A DNA stretch of 27,405 nt, taken from IMG/VR virus record IMGVR_UViG_3300033141_002031, positions 1 to 27,405 of that record, one strand, 5' to 3'. The stretch comes from a virus. The position numbers and the translations under genes are program-made. Positions 5,118 to 13,219 of the stretch are shown in pieces. Within the stretch, counting starts at the first letter, position 1; each line of letters begins with the position of its first letter. The notes beneath the pieces were generated by a model. That model searched no databases and was not told the origin of the DNA. It saw nothing but the letters and a program-made list of their open reading frames with translations.

Positions 5118-5861
5118 ATGATCGAAGTTTGGGTCACGGATCAGTTTGTTGGACATCATCGGTGGAAGGAAGCCCCCGAAGCGGTTTCGTTTTTGAGGGG
5201 CTGGCATCGCCATGTATTCCATGTCAAAGTGGGAGTGGGAGTGGGACATGGTGATAGGGAGGTGGAGTTTTTCCAGTTCAAGTCTAGACTAAGAAGGTTC
5301 ATTCGGTCGAAGTTTGAAGGAGCACGTTTTGACTATTCGTGCGAAGATATAGGGCATTGTGTTTTAGAGGCGTTGACTGCTGATTGGGTTGAAGTGAGTG
5401 AGGACGGGGAGAATGGAGCGAAGGTAACGAGGGATCAGGATAGATTGCCAGCATGGGAGAAAAAAGGCAAGTGTTTCATAGGGCGAGAAGCGGAAGGTCC
5501 GAGATCGGGGTTATGGACTTTGTTTGTTCCTGGGTGTGCGAGTCCTGATGTATTTCGTAAGCTGTTCGATCGTGTGAGATTGAGGGTAGAGGCTGTCTAT
5601 TACGGAGCAGGAAATGATCGGAAGTTGAGAATGGATACTCTGGCGACAATTAAAAGGATTTTGGGCCAGGCTGCATGTCACGGCTATGTTTTGACTATAG
5701 AAGACGAGAGCAGTATTACAGTGAATGGGCAGCGATTTAGGAAGGAGGAGACTGAGACAGAAATCATATGGATCGAGGAATCAAGCGATAGGGAATATAG
5801 AACTATGAAAAACGATTCGTTGTACAGGACCGATTTCTATGTGGACGTAGATGTGGAGTAA
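5118..5861 (+). CDS. QueD/6-pyruvoyltetrahydropterin-synthase-like protein with extra C-terminal domain
   Basis: A 247-residue protein. The first ~95 residues carry FVGHHRW, HRHVFHVKV, HGDREVEFFQFK and SCEDIGHCVLEAL. Their order and spacing resemble the zinc-binding HxH, DF and PTAEN segments of the QueD/PTPS fold, although the catalytic Cys before HxH is not seen. Residues about 125-247 are a separate region (LFVPGCASPDVF, AGNDRKLRMDTLATIKRIL) that I do not recognise. It sits between the GTP cyclohydrolase fusion and the glycosyltransferase, so a role in modified-base synthesis is likely by position. It may be a substrate-binding or altered-chemistry QueD relative. Confidence 0.6.
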   Translation: MIEVWVTDQFVGHHRWKEAPEAVSFLRGWHRHVFHVKVGVGVGHGDREVEFFQFKSRLRRFIRSKFEGARFDYSCEDIGHCVLEALTADWVEVSEDGENGAKVTRDQDRLPAWEKKGKCFIGREAEGPRSGLWTLFVPGCASPDVFRKLFDRVRLRVEAVYYGAGNDRKLRMDTLATIKRILGQAACHGYVLTIEDESSITVNGQRFRKEETETEIIWIEESSDREYRTMKNDSLYRTDFYVDVDVE

Positions 5862-5865
5862 TGAT

Positions 5866-6981
5866 ATGTTGTATTATGTGCCATTAGAACCGTACAAGGA
5901 GAGGTATACTTGGCAGTTGATCGAATACCGACGGATCGGAGGAGTGAGGGATGGGAAAGTAGGAATAGAGAAGGGAGTTGTACTTGATGCAGTGGGAAGA
6001 TCACGGTGGAGTTTTTCCCAAGTCGAGCAGTTGTTGGAACTGACGGATAGGGGCGAGATCAAGAGTGAGGATTGTATCTATTTTGAGGACTTTTGGACAC
6101 CAGGTGTCGAGGCGTTACCTTATCTGTTTGATCAGATTGGAGTATATCCTAAGATGTACTCAATGTTGTGGGCACAGTCAGTTGACGAATTTGATTTTAC
6201 GGCAGGGATGAAGTATTGGATACGACCCATCGAGCAGGGGTATGGTAAGATCTATGATGGCATTTTTGTAGGACATCCCTTGCTAAAAGAGTTGGTTGTC
6301 CAAGGAGGGATTGCCCAGGAATCCAAAGTGTTCGTTGTAGGGCTTCCGTTCTGTACTGAGGAGGTCAACGAACGAATGCCATGGCGGGAAGGGGCATGGG
6401 AAATGGAACGACTTCAGAAGGTTGTGTATAGTAGCCGTTGGGATACGGAAAAAGATCCGTTGTTCTTTCTCAAGGTTGTTTCCAAGGTTTTGGAACAAAG
6501 GCCCGATACAAAGTTTGTAGTGTGTACAGGATCAAAGAAAGTGAGGTCCAATGATTTGGCATTAGTAGAGAAGTTGGATGAGGCAGTGGAAGTGCATAAG
6601 GGACAGTTGCAGGTACATACGAATTGTACTAAGGAGGAGTACTATTCGGAGTTGTGTACAGCAAGGGTACAGATCAACACGGCCTTGCAGGATTTTGTAG
6701 CGTTTACGTTGTTGGAGGCTTCTGTGGCTGGTGCATATCCGTTGTATCCATATTTCAGATCGTTTCCGTTAACGTTTCGGAGGGATCGGAGGTTTTTGTA
6801 CGAACGTCAGGATGTGGAAGATTGCACTAGGAAAGTTTGCTGTGCATTGGATCGAGATGATCTATGGACTAGGGATGCGATACAGAATAGAGCTTGGATC
6901 CATAATAGGTTTGACTTGACGTGGAAGAGGCAGTTGGCTGTAATGGGGCTAGTGGAAGGTTGGTATGATGAGCCAATGTAA
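5866..6981 (+). CDS. GT-B glycosyltransferase, QTMAN/GTDC1-like
   Basis: A glycosyltransferase of about 371 residues with a two-domain GT-B plan. The C-terminal half has VVYSSRWDTEKDPLFFLKVV (about 187-206) and QDFVAFTLLEASVAGAYPL (275-293). From memory these resemble the GTDC1/QTMAN family, which adds mannose to queuosine in tRNA. In the N-terminal half, LWAQSVDEFDFT and DGIFVG also fit. ATG 5866 is preferred over ATG 5851 because GGAG lies 7 bases before it. Next to a DpdA-like gene, a role in adding a sugar to a 7-deazaguanine in phage DNA is the simplest reading, but the acceptor and sugar are not shown. A generic GT4-type enzyme is the alternative. Confidence 0.75.
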   Translation: MLYYVPLEPYKERYTWQLIEYRRIGGVRDGKVGIEKGVVLDAVGRSRWSFSQVEQLLELTDRGEIKSEDCIYFEDFWTPGVEALPYLFDQIGVYPKMYSMLWAQSVDEFDFTAGMKYWIRPIEQGYGKIYDGIFVGHPLLKELVVQGGIAQESKVFVVGLPFCTEEVNERMPWREGAWEMERLQKVVYSSRWDTEKDPLFFLKVVSKVLEQRPDTKFVVCTGSKKVRSNDLALVEKLDEAVEVHKGQLQVHTNCTKEEYYSELCTARVQINTALQDFVAFTLLEASVAGAYPLYPYFRSFPLTFRRDRRFLYERQDVEDCTRKVCCALDRDDLWTRDAIQNRAWIHNRFDLTWKRQLAVMGLVEGWYDEPM

Positions 6982-7954
6982 CGTAGGGAAGACGTTTTTG
7001 GATTCCGGTGCTCATACTCTGTACACGGAACGGGTAATGAAGAAAGGAAAGAGGCTTGCAGTAGGCAGCGAGAATAGATTAGACCAGTTTGAGTATTACC
7101 GGACAGAGGAGTTTTGGGATTATGTTGATACGTATTGCGAGTTTTTGCTGAAACACAAGGATGAGTTGGATTACTACGTGACCGTAGACGTTATTTTCAA
7201 TCCCGACATGTCATGGAAGGTTCAGAAGTATATGGAGGATAAGTACAAGTTGAATCCTGTACCTGTCATCCATTGGGGAACTGATGAGAAGTGGTTGGTA
7301 CGGTATTTGAAGGAGGGGTATGATTATCTTGGGATAGGAGGAGTAGGCCAGGAGGCGAATTGGAGGGTGTATCCCAAGTGGGGCGATAGGGTGTTCGGAA
7401 TGTTATGTGAGAATGGAAAGCCTAAAGTGAAGACACATGGGTTTGCCATGACGTCATTTGCTTTGATTTCCAGATATCCGTGGCATTCTGTTGACAGTTC
7501 GTCTTGGGCCAAGATGGCTGGGTATGGCAAGGTGTATGTACCCCCGAAACGGCAAGGGAAGTTTTCTTTCGATTTCAGATTACCTAGGTATCAGCCTTAC
7601 GTAGTAAGCATTAGTGACGAATCACCATCGATGCGGAAGGATACGAAATCAGAATTATTATGCGGAGACAGAAGTGTTGAACCAAAGGTCAAGTCGAAAT
7701 CCGCAGGGAAGACCCATTATTCGTGGTTAGTAGGATCGAAAACAAAGACTGATCGGAGTAGGCTGAGGACAGTGGAGGAATGGTTTGAGATAGCAGGAGT
7801 GAAACCAGGTAAGTTAGATGATGCGGACAGTGGAGGAGTGATAAATGATTATCGGGAGAGGTGTAGGAATAACATTAGGTTTTTTGAAGAGTTGACGAAT
7901 TATTTGACCGATAATCCGCCAAGGTTCGAAGCGAATGGAGATAGGTTGGCATGA
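6965..7954 (+). CDS. dpdA: DpdA-like / TGT-like 7-deazaguanine transglycosylase
   Basis: The sequence fits the phage branch of the tRNA-guanine transglycosylase superfamily (DpdA), which swaps guanine in DNA for a 7-deazaguanine. Motifs are FLDSGAHTLYT (Asp13), YYVTVDVIFNP (Asp75), VIHWGTDEKWLV (His103), YLGIGGVG (123-128), HGFAMTS (158-160) and WHSVDSSSWAKM (about 173-184). The protein begins almost directly at the DSGAHT strand, without the N-terminal strand and helix usual before it; a candidate for that piece lies just downstream at 7951. The region after residue 200 is unassigned. Start ATGATG overlaps the glycosyltransferase end. Neighbouring FolE, QueD and QueE strongly support the call. 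Confidence 0.78.
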   Translation: MMSQCNVGKTFLDSGAHTLYTERVMKKGKRLAVGSENRLDQFEYYRTEEFWDYVDTYCEFLLKHKDELDYYVTVDVIFNPDMSWKVQKYMEDKYKLNPVPVIHWGTDEKWLVRYLKEGYDYLGIGGVGQEANWRVYPKWGDRVFGMLCENGKPKVKTHGFAMTSFALISRYPWHSVDSSSWAKMAGYGKVYVPPKRQGKFSFDFRLPRYQPYVVSISDESPSMRKDTKSELLCGDRSVEPKVKSKSAGKTHYSWLVGSKTKTDRSRLRTVEEWFEIAGVKPGKLDDADSGGVINDYRERCRNNIRFFEELTNYLTDNPPRFEANGDRLA

Positions 7955-8139
7955 GGTTGTATTTTTCGGGATGTAATAGTAAGACAAAGTCACCGGATGT
8001 CGTTGTCGGGAAGCATTTGGATTTGATGCCGTCGTATTGGTATTTGGCCAAAGATGGAGAACCAACGGAACGTATGAGGGAATTGTTCAAAAGACGAAAG
8101 GAGAGGGATAATGTTAGTGTTGAGCAGACTGAAAGGTGA
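7951..8139 (+). CDS. Small protein resembling a DpdA N-terminal segment
   Basis: A 62-residue ORF overlapping the dpdA stop by ATGA, so probably translationally coupled. MRLYFSGCNSK followed by LMPSYWYLAK resembles the first strand and the SYYYL segment that come before the DSGA motif in several phage TGT-like proteins (recalled, not aligned). That is the piece missing from the dpdA product upstream. The last 29 bases overlap csrA in another frame. It may be a separated domain that acts with DpdA or a rearrangement relic; a stand-alone small protein is equally possible. Confidence 0.5.
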   Translation: MRLYFSGCNSKTKSPDVVVGKHLDLMPSYWYLAKDGEPTERMRELFKRRKERDNVSVEQTER

Positions 8140-8293
8140 GAAAATAATGATCGGCGATGATGTTATTTTACAAGTCGTCGAAATTCGGGGAGACAAGGTA
8201 AGAATTGGAATCGAAGCTCCCAAGGAAGTGCCTGTACATAGGCAGGAAGTGTTCGATGCAATCAAGCAAAAGACCGAACGGAGGGAAGTATGA
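8111..8293 (+). CDS. csrA: CsrA-type RNA-binding regulator
   Basis: A 60-residue protein matching CsrA/RsmA along its length: MLVLSRLKGEKIMIGDDV, VRIGIEAPKEVPVHR, with the RNA-binding residues Leu4, Arg6 and Arg44 in place. CsrA dimers bind GGA motifs near ribosome binding sites and usually block translation or change mRNA stability. The gene has a strong site (aaggagaggg before ATG 8111), overlaps the preceding ORF, and its stop overlaps the start of the clamp gene (ATGA). A phage copy could reprogramme host mRNAs or act on phage leaders such as those at 1535-3077. Confidence 0.95.
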   Translation: MLVLSRLKGEKIMIGDDVILQVVEIRGDKVRIGIEAPKEVPVHRQEVFDAIKQKTERREV

Positions 8294-9312
8294 AGGTCAG
8301 GAAGAAAGAATTTATAGAACAGCTTGAGTCGGTCAGTCCTGGATTGGCTCGTCAGGAAATGTTGGAACAGTCCGACTGCTTTGTTTTTCAGGACGGGAAA
8401 GTTTTCACGTACAACGAGGAAGTAGCCTGCGTTGCACCTGTAGGATTAGGAATTGCCGGGGCTGTCCCTGCGGAACCGCTGTTGAAGATCTTGAAGAAGA
8501 TCCCAGGTAAGGAAGTTGAGATTGAACAGACCGATGAGGGATTAGTCATCAGACGACTTGAGAAGGAGGCTAAGGTTAAAAGGAAAGCTGTTGTGCAGTT
8601 CATGTCCAAGGTAGAACTTCCGGTCAGCGAAGTAGAGGCACCCGGGAAGTGGCGGATACTGTCATCAGGATTTGACGATGCGATCAGTTTTACTGCGTCG
8701 TGTGCTAGCGACGATCAGACCAAGTTTTTCTTGACTTGTATCCATATCGGCCCAGAATGGATCGAAGCATCTGATGATTATCGGGTTTGTCGATATAGGA
8801 TAAAGACTCGGGTAGATGAGGATGTGTTGATCAGGGCGACTTGTGCCAAGATGCTATCTCGGTTTGAGTTTAGTAAGATTAGCACCACCGAGGATTGGGT
8901 ACACTTCCAAGCCAAGTCTGGCTGTACGATTTCGTGCAGGAGGTACATGGGTAAGTATCCTGATGTAGGAAAGCATTTAGAAGTCAACGGATCGCAGATG
9001 GAGTTACCAGATGGAATGAAGGAAGCAGTAGAGAAGTGCTGTGTGTTCAGTAACGAGGATTTGCAGAGAGATGAAGTGATTGTAGAATTGAAGAAAGGAG
9101 GATTGCGGATAACGGGAAAAGGGCCGATGGGGTACTATGAGGAGACGAGGGCTGTTAGTTACGATGGGGATCGGGTTGGATTTAGGATTAATCCTGAATT
9201 GTTGCAGGATGTGGTTATGCGGACTAATGAGTGTATAATCGCACCGGGACGGATTCAAGTCAAGACAGACGAGTGGGTGTATGTGACATGTACAGCTGAA
9301 ATGGAGGATTGA
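8290..9312 (+). CDS. dnaN: DNA polymerase sliding clamp, beta-subunit-like
   Basis: A 340-residue protein with the three-domain layout of bacterial beta clamps. The middle domain has AISFTASCASDDQTKFFLTCIHI with SDDYRVCRYRI, followed by YPDVGKHLE. The third domain has DEVIVELKKGGLRITG, FRINPELLQDVV and a terminal strand VYVTCTAEMED in place of the usual MPMR/MPLR ending. Similarity is moderate, as is common in phages. A clamp loader gene (12272) and polymerase (10905) lie downstream, which supports the call. Role: tethering the replicative polymerase to DNA. Confidence 0.82.
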   Translation: MKVRKKEFIEQLESVSPGLARQEMLEQSDCFVFQDGKVFTYNEEVACVAPVGLGIAGAVPAEPLLKILKKIPGKEVEIEQTDEGLVIRRLEKEAKVKRKAVVQFMSKVELPVSEVEAPGKWRILSSGFDDAISFTASCASDDQTKFFLTCIHIGPEWIEASDDYRVCRYRIKTRVDEDVLIRATCAKMLSRFEFSKISTTEDWVHFQAKSGCTISCRRYMGKYPDVGKHLEVNGSQMELPDGMKEAVEKCCVFSNEDLQRDEVIVELKKGGLRITGKGPMGYYEETRAVSYDGDRVGFRINPELLQDVVMRTNECIIAPGRIQVKTDEWVYVTCTAEMED

Positions 9313-9315
9313 TAG

Positions 9316-10518
9316 ATGAAGGGGTTTTTCAGCAGTGAGGAGGTGCTCAAGGAAAGTCCATTCAAGAATCGTCGACCTAGGTGTGGGGAGTGTGGGTTGT
9401 ACAGAAAATGTCGCAGTCCTAAGATGCCGGTCTCTGGAGAAGGACGAAGAAAAGTGTTAGTCGTAGCTGAAGCGCCAGGCAGCATCGAAGATGACGAAGG
9501 AGTGCAATTGGTAGGAAAAGCCGGCCAACGGTTCAGAGACGAGTTGGACAAGATTGGAGTGGATCTTGATGAAGATTGTTGGAAGACTAATGCTGTAATA
9601 TGTAGACCACCAAGCAACGAGATCGTTGATACATACATCGAATGCTGTCGGCCTAACCTAGACAGAACGATTGAGGAGTTGAAGCCGGAGACGATCGTTC
9701 TGCTAGGCGGGTCGGCAGTCAAGTCATTGATAACAGAAGACTGGTCGAGGGATCTAGGACCAGTAGGACGTTGGGTCGGGTGGCGTATACCGTCACAACG
9801 ACTGAATGCTTGGGTATGTCCGACCTGGCATTCGTCGTACATAATGAGGGAGGAGAAGAAGAATAAAGTTGTCTCTGTAATTTTTTTGCGTCATTTGAAG
9901 GAAGCGTTTGATCTCGTTGGGAGTCCATGGGAGGAGGTTCCAGATTGGAAGAAGGAAGTGGAGATATACGAGTGTCCTGAGACAGCATCGGAGATCATTC
10001 AATTGGAAGGAAACCGAAGTAAACAGATTGCGTTCGACTACGAAACAGATAGATTGAAGCCGGATGGGAAGGATGCACGGATTGTGAGTTGTTCAATATG
10101 TTTCGACGGTCGTCGGACGATAGCATATCCGTGGGAGTCACCTGCAAGAGAGGCCACAGGGAGTTTGTTGAGGTCCGAAGTGAGGAAGATAGGATCGAAC
10201 ATTAAGTTTGAGGAGCGGTGGACGAAAGCCGAGTTTGGATACGGAGTTAGAAGTTGGGATCATGATTGTATGCAAGCAGCACATGTGTTGGATAATCGGC
10301 AAGGCATAACGTCTGCGAAGTTTCAGGCTTATGTGAGGTTAGGGTTTCCGTCTTGGGATGAGCGGATAGGGCCATATTTATCTGCAAAAGGAGGGAACGG
10401 AAGGAATAGAATCGGTGAGATTCCGTTGAGGGAGTTGTTGTTATATAACGGTTTAGATTCTCTAGTGGAGTATCGAGTAGCTGAAGTCCAGAAGAAAGAG
10501 TTGGCCAATGTGTGGTGA
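9316..10518 (+). CDS. Fusion of iron-sulfur uracil-DNA glycosylase and 3'-5' exonuclease
   Basis: 400 residues with two domains. Residues ~15-215 are a family 4-type uracil-DNA glycosylase: CGECGLYRKC, VLVVAEAPGSIEDDEG, LVGKAGQRF, NAVICRPPSN and ECCRP (cluster cysteines), and VCPTWHSSYI. Residues ~225-400 are a polymerase-A type DEDDy proofreading exonuclease: IAFDYETDRL (Exo I), GSNIKFEERW (Exo II, Glu in place of the usual Asp), and YNGLDSLVEY (Exo III, Tyr-X3-Asp). The downstream polymerase has no exonuclease domain, so this protein probably supplies proofreading in trans while checking for uracil. Start ATG 9316, three bases after the clamp stop. Confidence 0.88.
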   Translation: MKGFFSSEEVLKESPFKNRRPRCGECGLYRKCRSPKMPVSGEGRRKVLVVAEAPGSIEDDEGVQLVGKAGQRFRDELDKIGVDLDEDCWKTNAVICRPPSNEIVDTYIECCRPNLDRTIEELKPETIVLLGGSAVKSLITEDWSRDLGPVGRWVGWRIPSQRLNAWVCPTWHSSYIMREEKKNKVVSVIFLRHLKEAFDLVGSPWEEVPDWKKEVEIYECPETASEIIQLEGNRSKQIAFDYETDRLKPDGKDARIVSCSICFDGRRTIAYPWESPAREATGSLLRSEVRKIGSNIKFEERWTKAEFGYGVRSWDHDCMQAAHVLDNRQGITSAKFQAYVRLGFPSWDERIGPYLSAKGGNGRNRIGEIPLRELLLYNGLDSLVEYRVAEVQKKELANVW

Positions 10519-10882
10519 GTATGAGATCAAAGAAGAAGAAGTAGAAAGACGAATCAGGGCACGAGAAACGGCTGAGGAGATTTATTCGTTGGTAGAGAGC
10601 GAAGAGGAGATTTTGGGGAAGCATGTCTGGGAGGTTTTGTATAAGAAGTTTCAGAATCGAAAGATGTGTGAGACCAAGACAAAGGAAAAGTCAAGCAGGA
10701 TGACAGTAGCGGAGTCGAGGCGATTCGGGAAGCAGCCAATACCGTTTGGAAGGTTCAAAGGTCAACCGGTAGATCAAGTGCCATTGGATATGTTAGAATG
10801 GTACGCCGATCAAAAGTTCGTCGACGAACTTAGGAGGTATTTACGATCGTCTAGGATACAGAAGGAAGATGAGGAAGGATAG
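10508..10882 (+). CDS. DUF3820-like small protein
   Basis: 124 residues. The C-terminal part, IPFGRFKGQPVDQVPLDMLE followed by WYADQ, matches the pattern of DUF3820 (FGKYKG...P..YL.W), a small domain often seen beside phage replication and exonuclease genes. The N-terminal ~60 residues are charged and helical and may be a separate segment. ATG 10508 overlaps the end of the previous gene; ATG 10700 is in frame and would leave only the domain. It lies between the exonuclease and polymerase genes, which suggests a role linked to the polymerase, but its function is unknown. Confidence 0.7.
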   Translation: MCGEYEIKEEEVERRIRARETAEEIYSLVESEEEILGKHVWEVLYKKFQNRKMCETKTKEKSSRMTVAESRRFGKQPIPFGRFKGQPVDQVPLDMLEWYADQKFVDELRRYLRSSRIQKEDEEG

Positions 10883-10904
10883 GGTCTAACTCGAAAGGTT
10901 TAGT

Positions 10905-12275
10905 ATGAGACCTGTAACTAAGGATGCTTATCAGCTAGTTCATGAAGGGTCGTTAGCGCTAGCTGAAGTAGAGTATTCAGGTATGAGAATAGACACGGAT
11001 CGACTGGAGAAGACAATACAAGAGGTCAAAGCTGACATCGAGTTTATGACTGAGGAACTGAAGGCGACGGAGGTGTGGGCAATGTGGAAACGGAGATGGG
11101 GAAGTAAAACGCATTTAGGAAGTCGTTATCAGTTGGGAGAAGTATTGTTTCGGGAGCTAGGTTTCAAGTCAACCAAGAAGACCAAGGAGGGACGTGAGAA
11201 GATGGACGCAGCAGTGTTAGAGGAAATCGATCACCCGTTTATTGAGACATACGTAGAGTTGGAGAAGAAGAAGAAACTGCAGACAACATATCTGAAAGGA
11301 GTACAGCGTGAGGTTTGTGAGGGGTACTTGCATCCGTCGTTCAATTTGCATTTGGCCAGGACGTATCGGTCTAGTTGCGATTCGCCGAATTTCCAGAACA
11401 TTCCGATCAGGGATGAAGAGATCGGAAGGTTGATAAGGAAATGTTTCATCCCGAGGGATGGCCATGTGTTGGTGGAGGTAGATTTCGGAGCATTGGAGTT
11501 TCGAGTGGCTGCATGTTTTTGGAAGGATTCGTCAATGATTGCGTATGCGTCAGACCCGACGCTAGATATACATCGGGACATGGCAGGTGAATGTTACCTC
11601 ATGGAAGAAGTTACGAAGTTGGCTAGGTTCTATGCCAAGAATCAGTTTGTGTTCCCACAGTTGTATGGATCGTATTACGTCAACTGTGCGAAGAATTTAT
11701 GGGCAAGTATTGAGAATGCGGGGCTGGAGACAGCCGACGGGAAAATGGGTTTGTACAAGTATCTCGAGGAGAAAGGGATCAGAAGTAGAGGTGTGTGCGA
11801 TCCGAATGAAAGTCCAGTGGAAGGAACATTCGAAAAGCATATTAAGGAAGTGGAGGAATCGTTCCATGGACGATTCAGTGAGTGGTCAGATCGGAAGGAG
11901 AAGTGGTGGAAGAAGTACCAAGAGAGGGGTTGGTTCAAGTTGATGACGGGATTTGTTTGTCAAGGTGTATACAAGCGTAATAATTTGTACAATACACCGA
12001 TACAAGGATCTGCGTTTCATCTGTTGTTGTGGTCGTTGATTCAGATGGTGAAGTGGCAGATAAAAACAAAAGCAAGGACTAGGATCATAGGGCAGATTCA
12101 CGATAGCATAGTGGCCGATGTGCATGAGTCTGAGTTGGACGATTGGATAGCCAAGGCGAAGCAGGTAATGACTCAGGATGTACGGGATCATTGGGATTGG
12201 GTTGTAACTCCGCTGGAGGTGGAGTTTGAGTTAGCGAGAACGAATTGGTTTGAGAAGGAGGAGATATTGGTATGA
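10905..12275 (+). CDS. polA: DNA polymerase, family A, lacking its own exonuclease domain
   Basis: 456 residues covering only the palm-fingers-thumb part of family A. Thumb and fingers are followed by the template-binding TYRSSCDSPNFQNIP, motif A VLVEVDFGALEFRVA (catalytic Asp), motif B in the phage variant form AKNQFVFPQLYGSYY (one residue longer than the standard K-X3-NFG-X2-YG), NTPIQGSAFHLL, and motif C GQIHDSIVADV (catalytic Asp, with Ser for the usual Glu). Normal family A enzymes join an exonuclease to this core; here that domain is in the 9316 gene. It is the likely replicative polymerase, with the clamp at 8290 and loader at 12272. The end overlaps the loader start by ATGA. Confidence 0.95.
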   Translation: MRPVTKDAYQLVHEGSLALAEVEYSGMRIDTDRLEKTIQEVKADIEFMTEELKATEVWAMWKRRWGSKTHLGSRYQLGEVLFRELGFKSTKKTKEGREKMDAAVLEEIDHPFIETYVELEKKKKLQTTYLKGVQREVCEGYLHPSFNLHLARTYRSSCDSPNFQNIPIRDEEIGRLIRKCFIPRDGHVLVEVDFGALEFRVAACFWKDSSMIAYASDPTLDIHRDMAGECYLMEEVTKLARFYAKNQFVFPQLYGSYYVNCAKNLWASIENAGLETADGKMGLYKYLEEKGIRSRGVCDPNESPVEGTFEKHIKEVEESFHGRFSEWSDRKEKWWKKYQERGWFKLMTGFVCQGVYKRNNLYNTPIQGSAFHLLLWSLIQMVKWQIKTKARTRIIGQIHDSIVADVHESELDDWIAKAKQVMTQDVRDHWDWVVTPLEVEFELARTNWFEKEEILV

Positions 12276-13219
12276 GTGAGGAGAACGCTGTCGAATTGTA
12301 CAGGAGACACAGACCGTGTAATATCAAGGAAATTGTAGGACAGGTCGAAGCGGTCAAGTCATTGGGGTCGATGTGGAAAGGCGATGGCATTCCGCACTTC
12401 TTGTTGTTTACGGGACCGTCTGGTGTAGGCAAGACTACATTGGCTAGGATCCTTGTCAGTAAGTTGAAATGTACAGGAAGCAACTTTATCGAAGTGAATG
12501 CTGCTAGTCAACGTGGAATTGATATGGTTCGACGTATTGAGGAACGATGGGGAATGAGGCCTATGGGAGGAGGTTGTCGTGTGTGGTTGTGTGACGAGGC
12601 ACACAAGTTAACTAGCGATGCCCAGGGAGCGTTTTTGAAGTTGTTGGAGGATACTCCTGATTGGGTGTACTTTATGTTCTGTACGACCGATCCTCACAAG
12701 CTAAGGGTGACGATTAAGACTAGGGCAACGATCGTTGATTTGAAGTCGATTGGTCTGAGTGATTTGAAGAAGCTTATCAATCGTGTAGCACATGAAGAGG
12801 GGAAAGTATTGGGGGAGGACGTTTCGGACAAGATTGCCGATCTTGCTGAGGGCAGTGCTAGGAAAGCGTTGGTGATGTTGGCTCAGGTGATCAATGTACC
12901 AGTAAACGACCAGCTCGACGTGTTATCGAGAACGGAACCAAAGAAGGATGCAATCGAAGTCGCTAGAGCTTTGATGGGACGGAAAGGATGGAGTGAAGTA
13001 GCAAAGATTTTGTCAGGCATAGAAGCGTTGGAAGAGAATGCCGAAGGCATTCGACGATTGGTGTTGTCGTATATGACATCGGTAGCATTGAAAGGAGGTA
13101 AGAATACAAGTCACGCATGTTTCGTCATAGATTGTTTTTCAGACCCGTTTTACGACACTGGGAGGGCTGGTTTGGTAGCGTCCTGTCATGCTGTCGTGGG
13201 AGGGAAGAAGTATGGTTAA
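12272..13219 (+). CDS. Clamp loader ATPase, DnaX/RFC small-subunit-like
   Basis: 315-residue AAA+ protein: ELYRRHRPCNIKEIVGQ at the front, Walker A GPSGVGKTT (48-56), Walker B VWLCDEAH (104-111), sensor 1 FCTTDPHK (136-143), and sensor 2 region GSARKALVML. The usual SRC arginine-finger motif reads TRA here, so that feature is weakened but the Arg is kept. It would open the sliding clamp encoded at 8290. Only one loader gene is visible, so it may form a homo-pentamer or work with another subunit outside the window. Confidence 0.93.
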   Translation: MSEENAVELYRRHRPCNIKEIVGQVEAVKSLGSMWKGDGIPHFLLFTGPSGVGKTTLARILVSKLKCTGSNFIEVNAASQRGIDMVRRIEERWGMRPMGGGCRVWLCDEAHKLTSDAQGAFLKLLEDTPDWVYFMFCTTDPHKLRVTIKTRATIVDLKSIGLSDLKKLINRVAHEEGKVLGEDVSDKIADLAEGSARKALVMLAQVINVPVNDQLDVLSRTEPKKDAIEVARALMGRKGWSEVAKILSGIEALEENAEGIRRLVLSYMTSVALKGGKNTSHACFVIDCFSDPFYDTGRAGLVASCHAVVGGKKYG

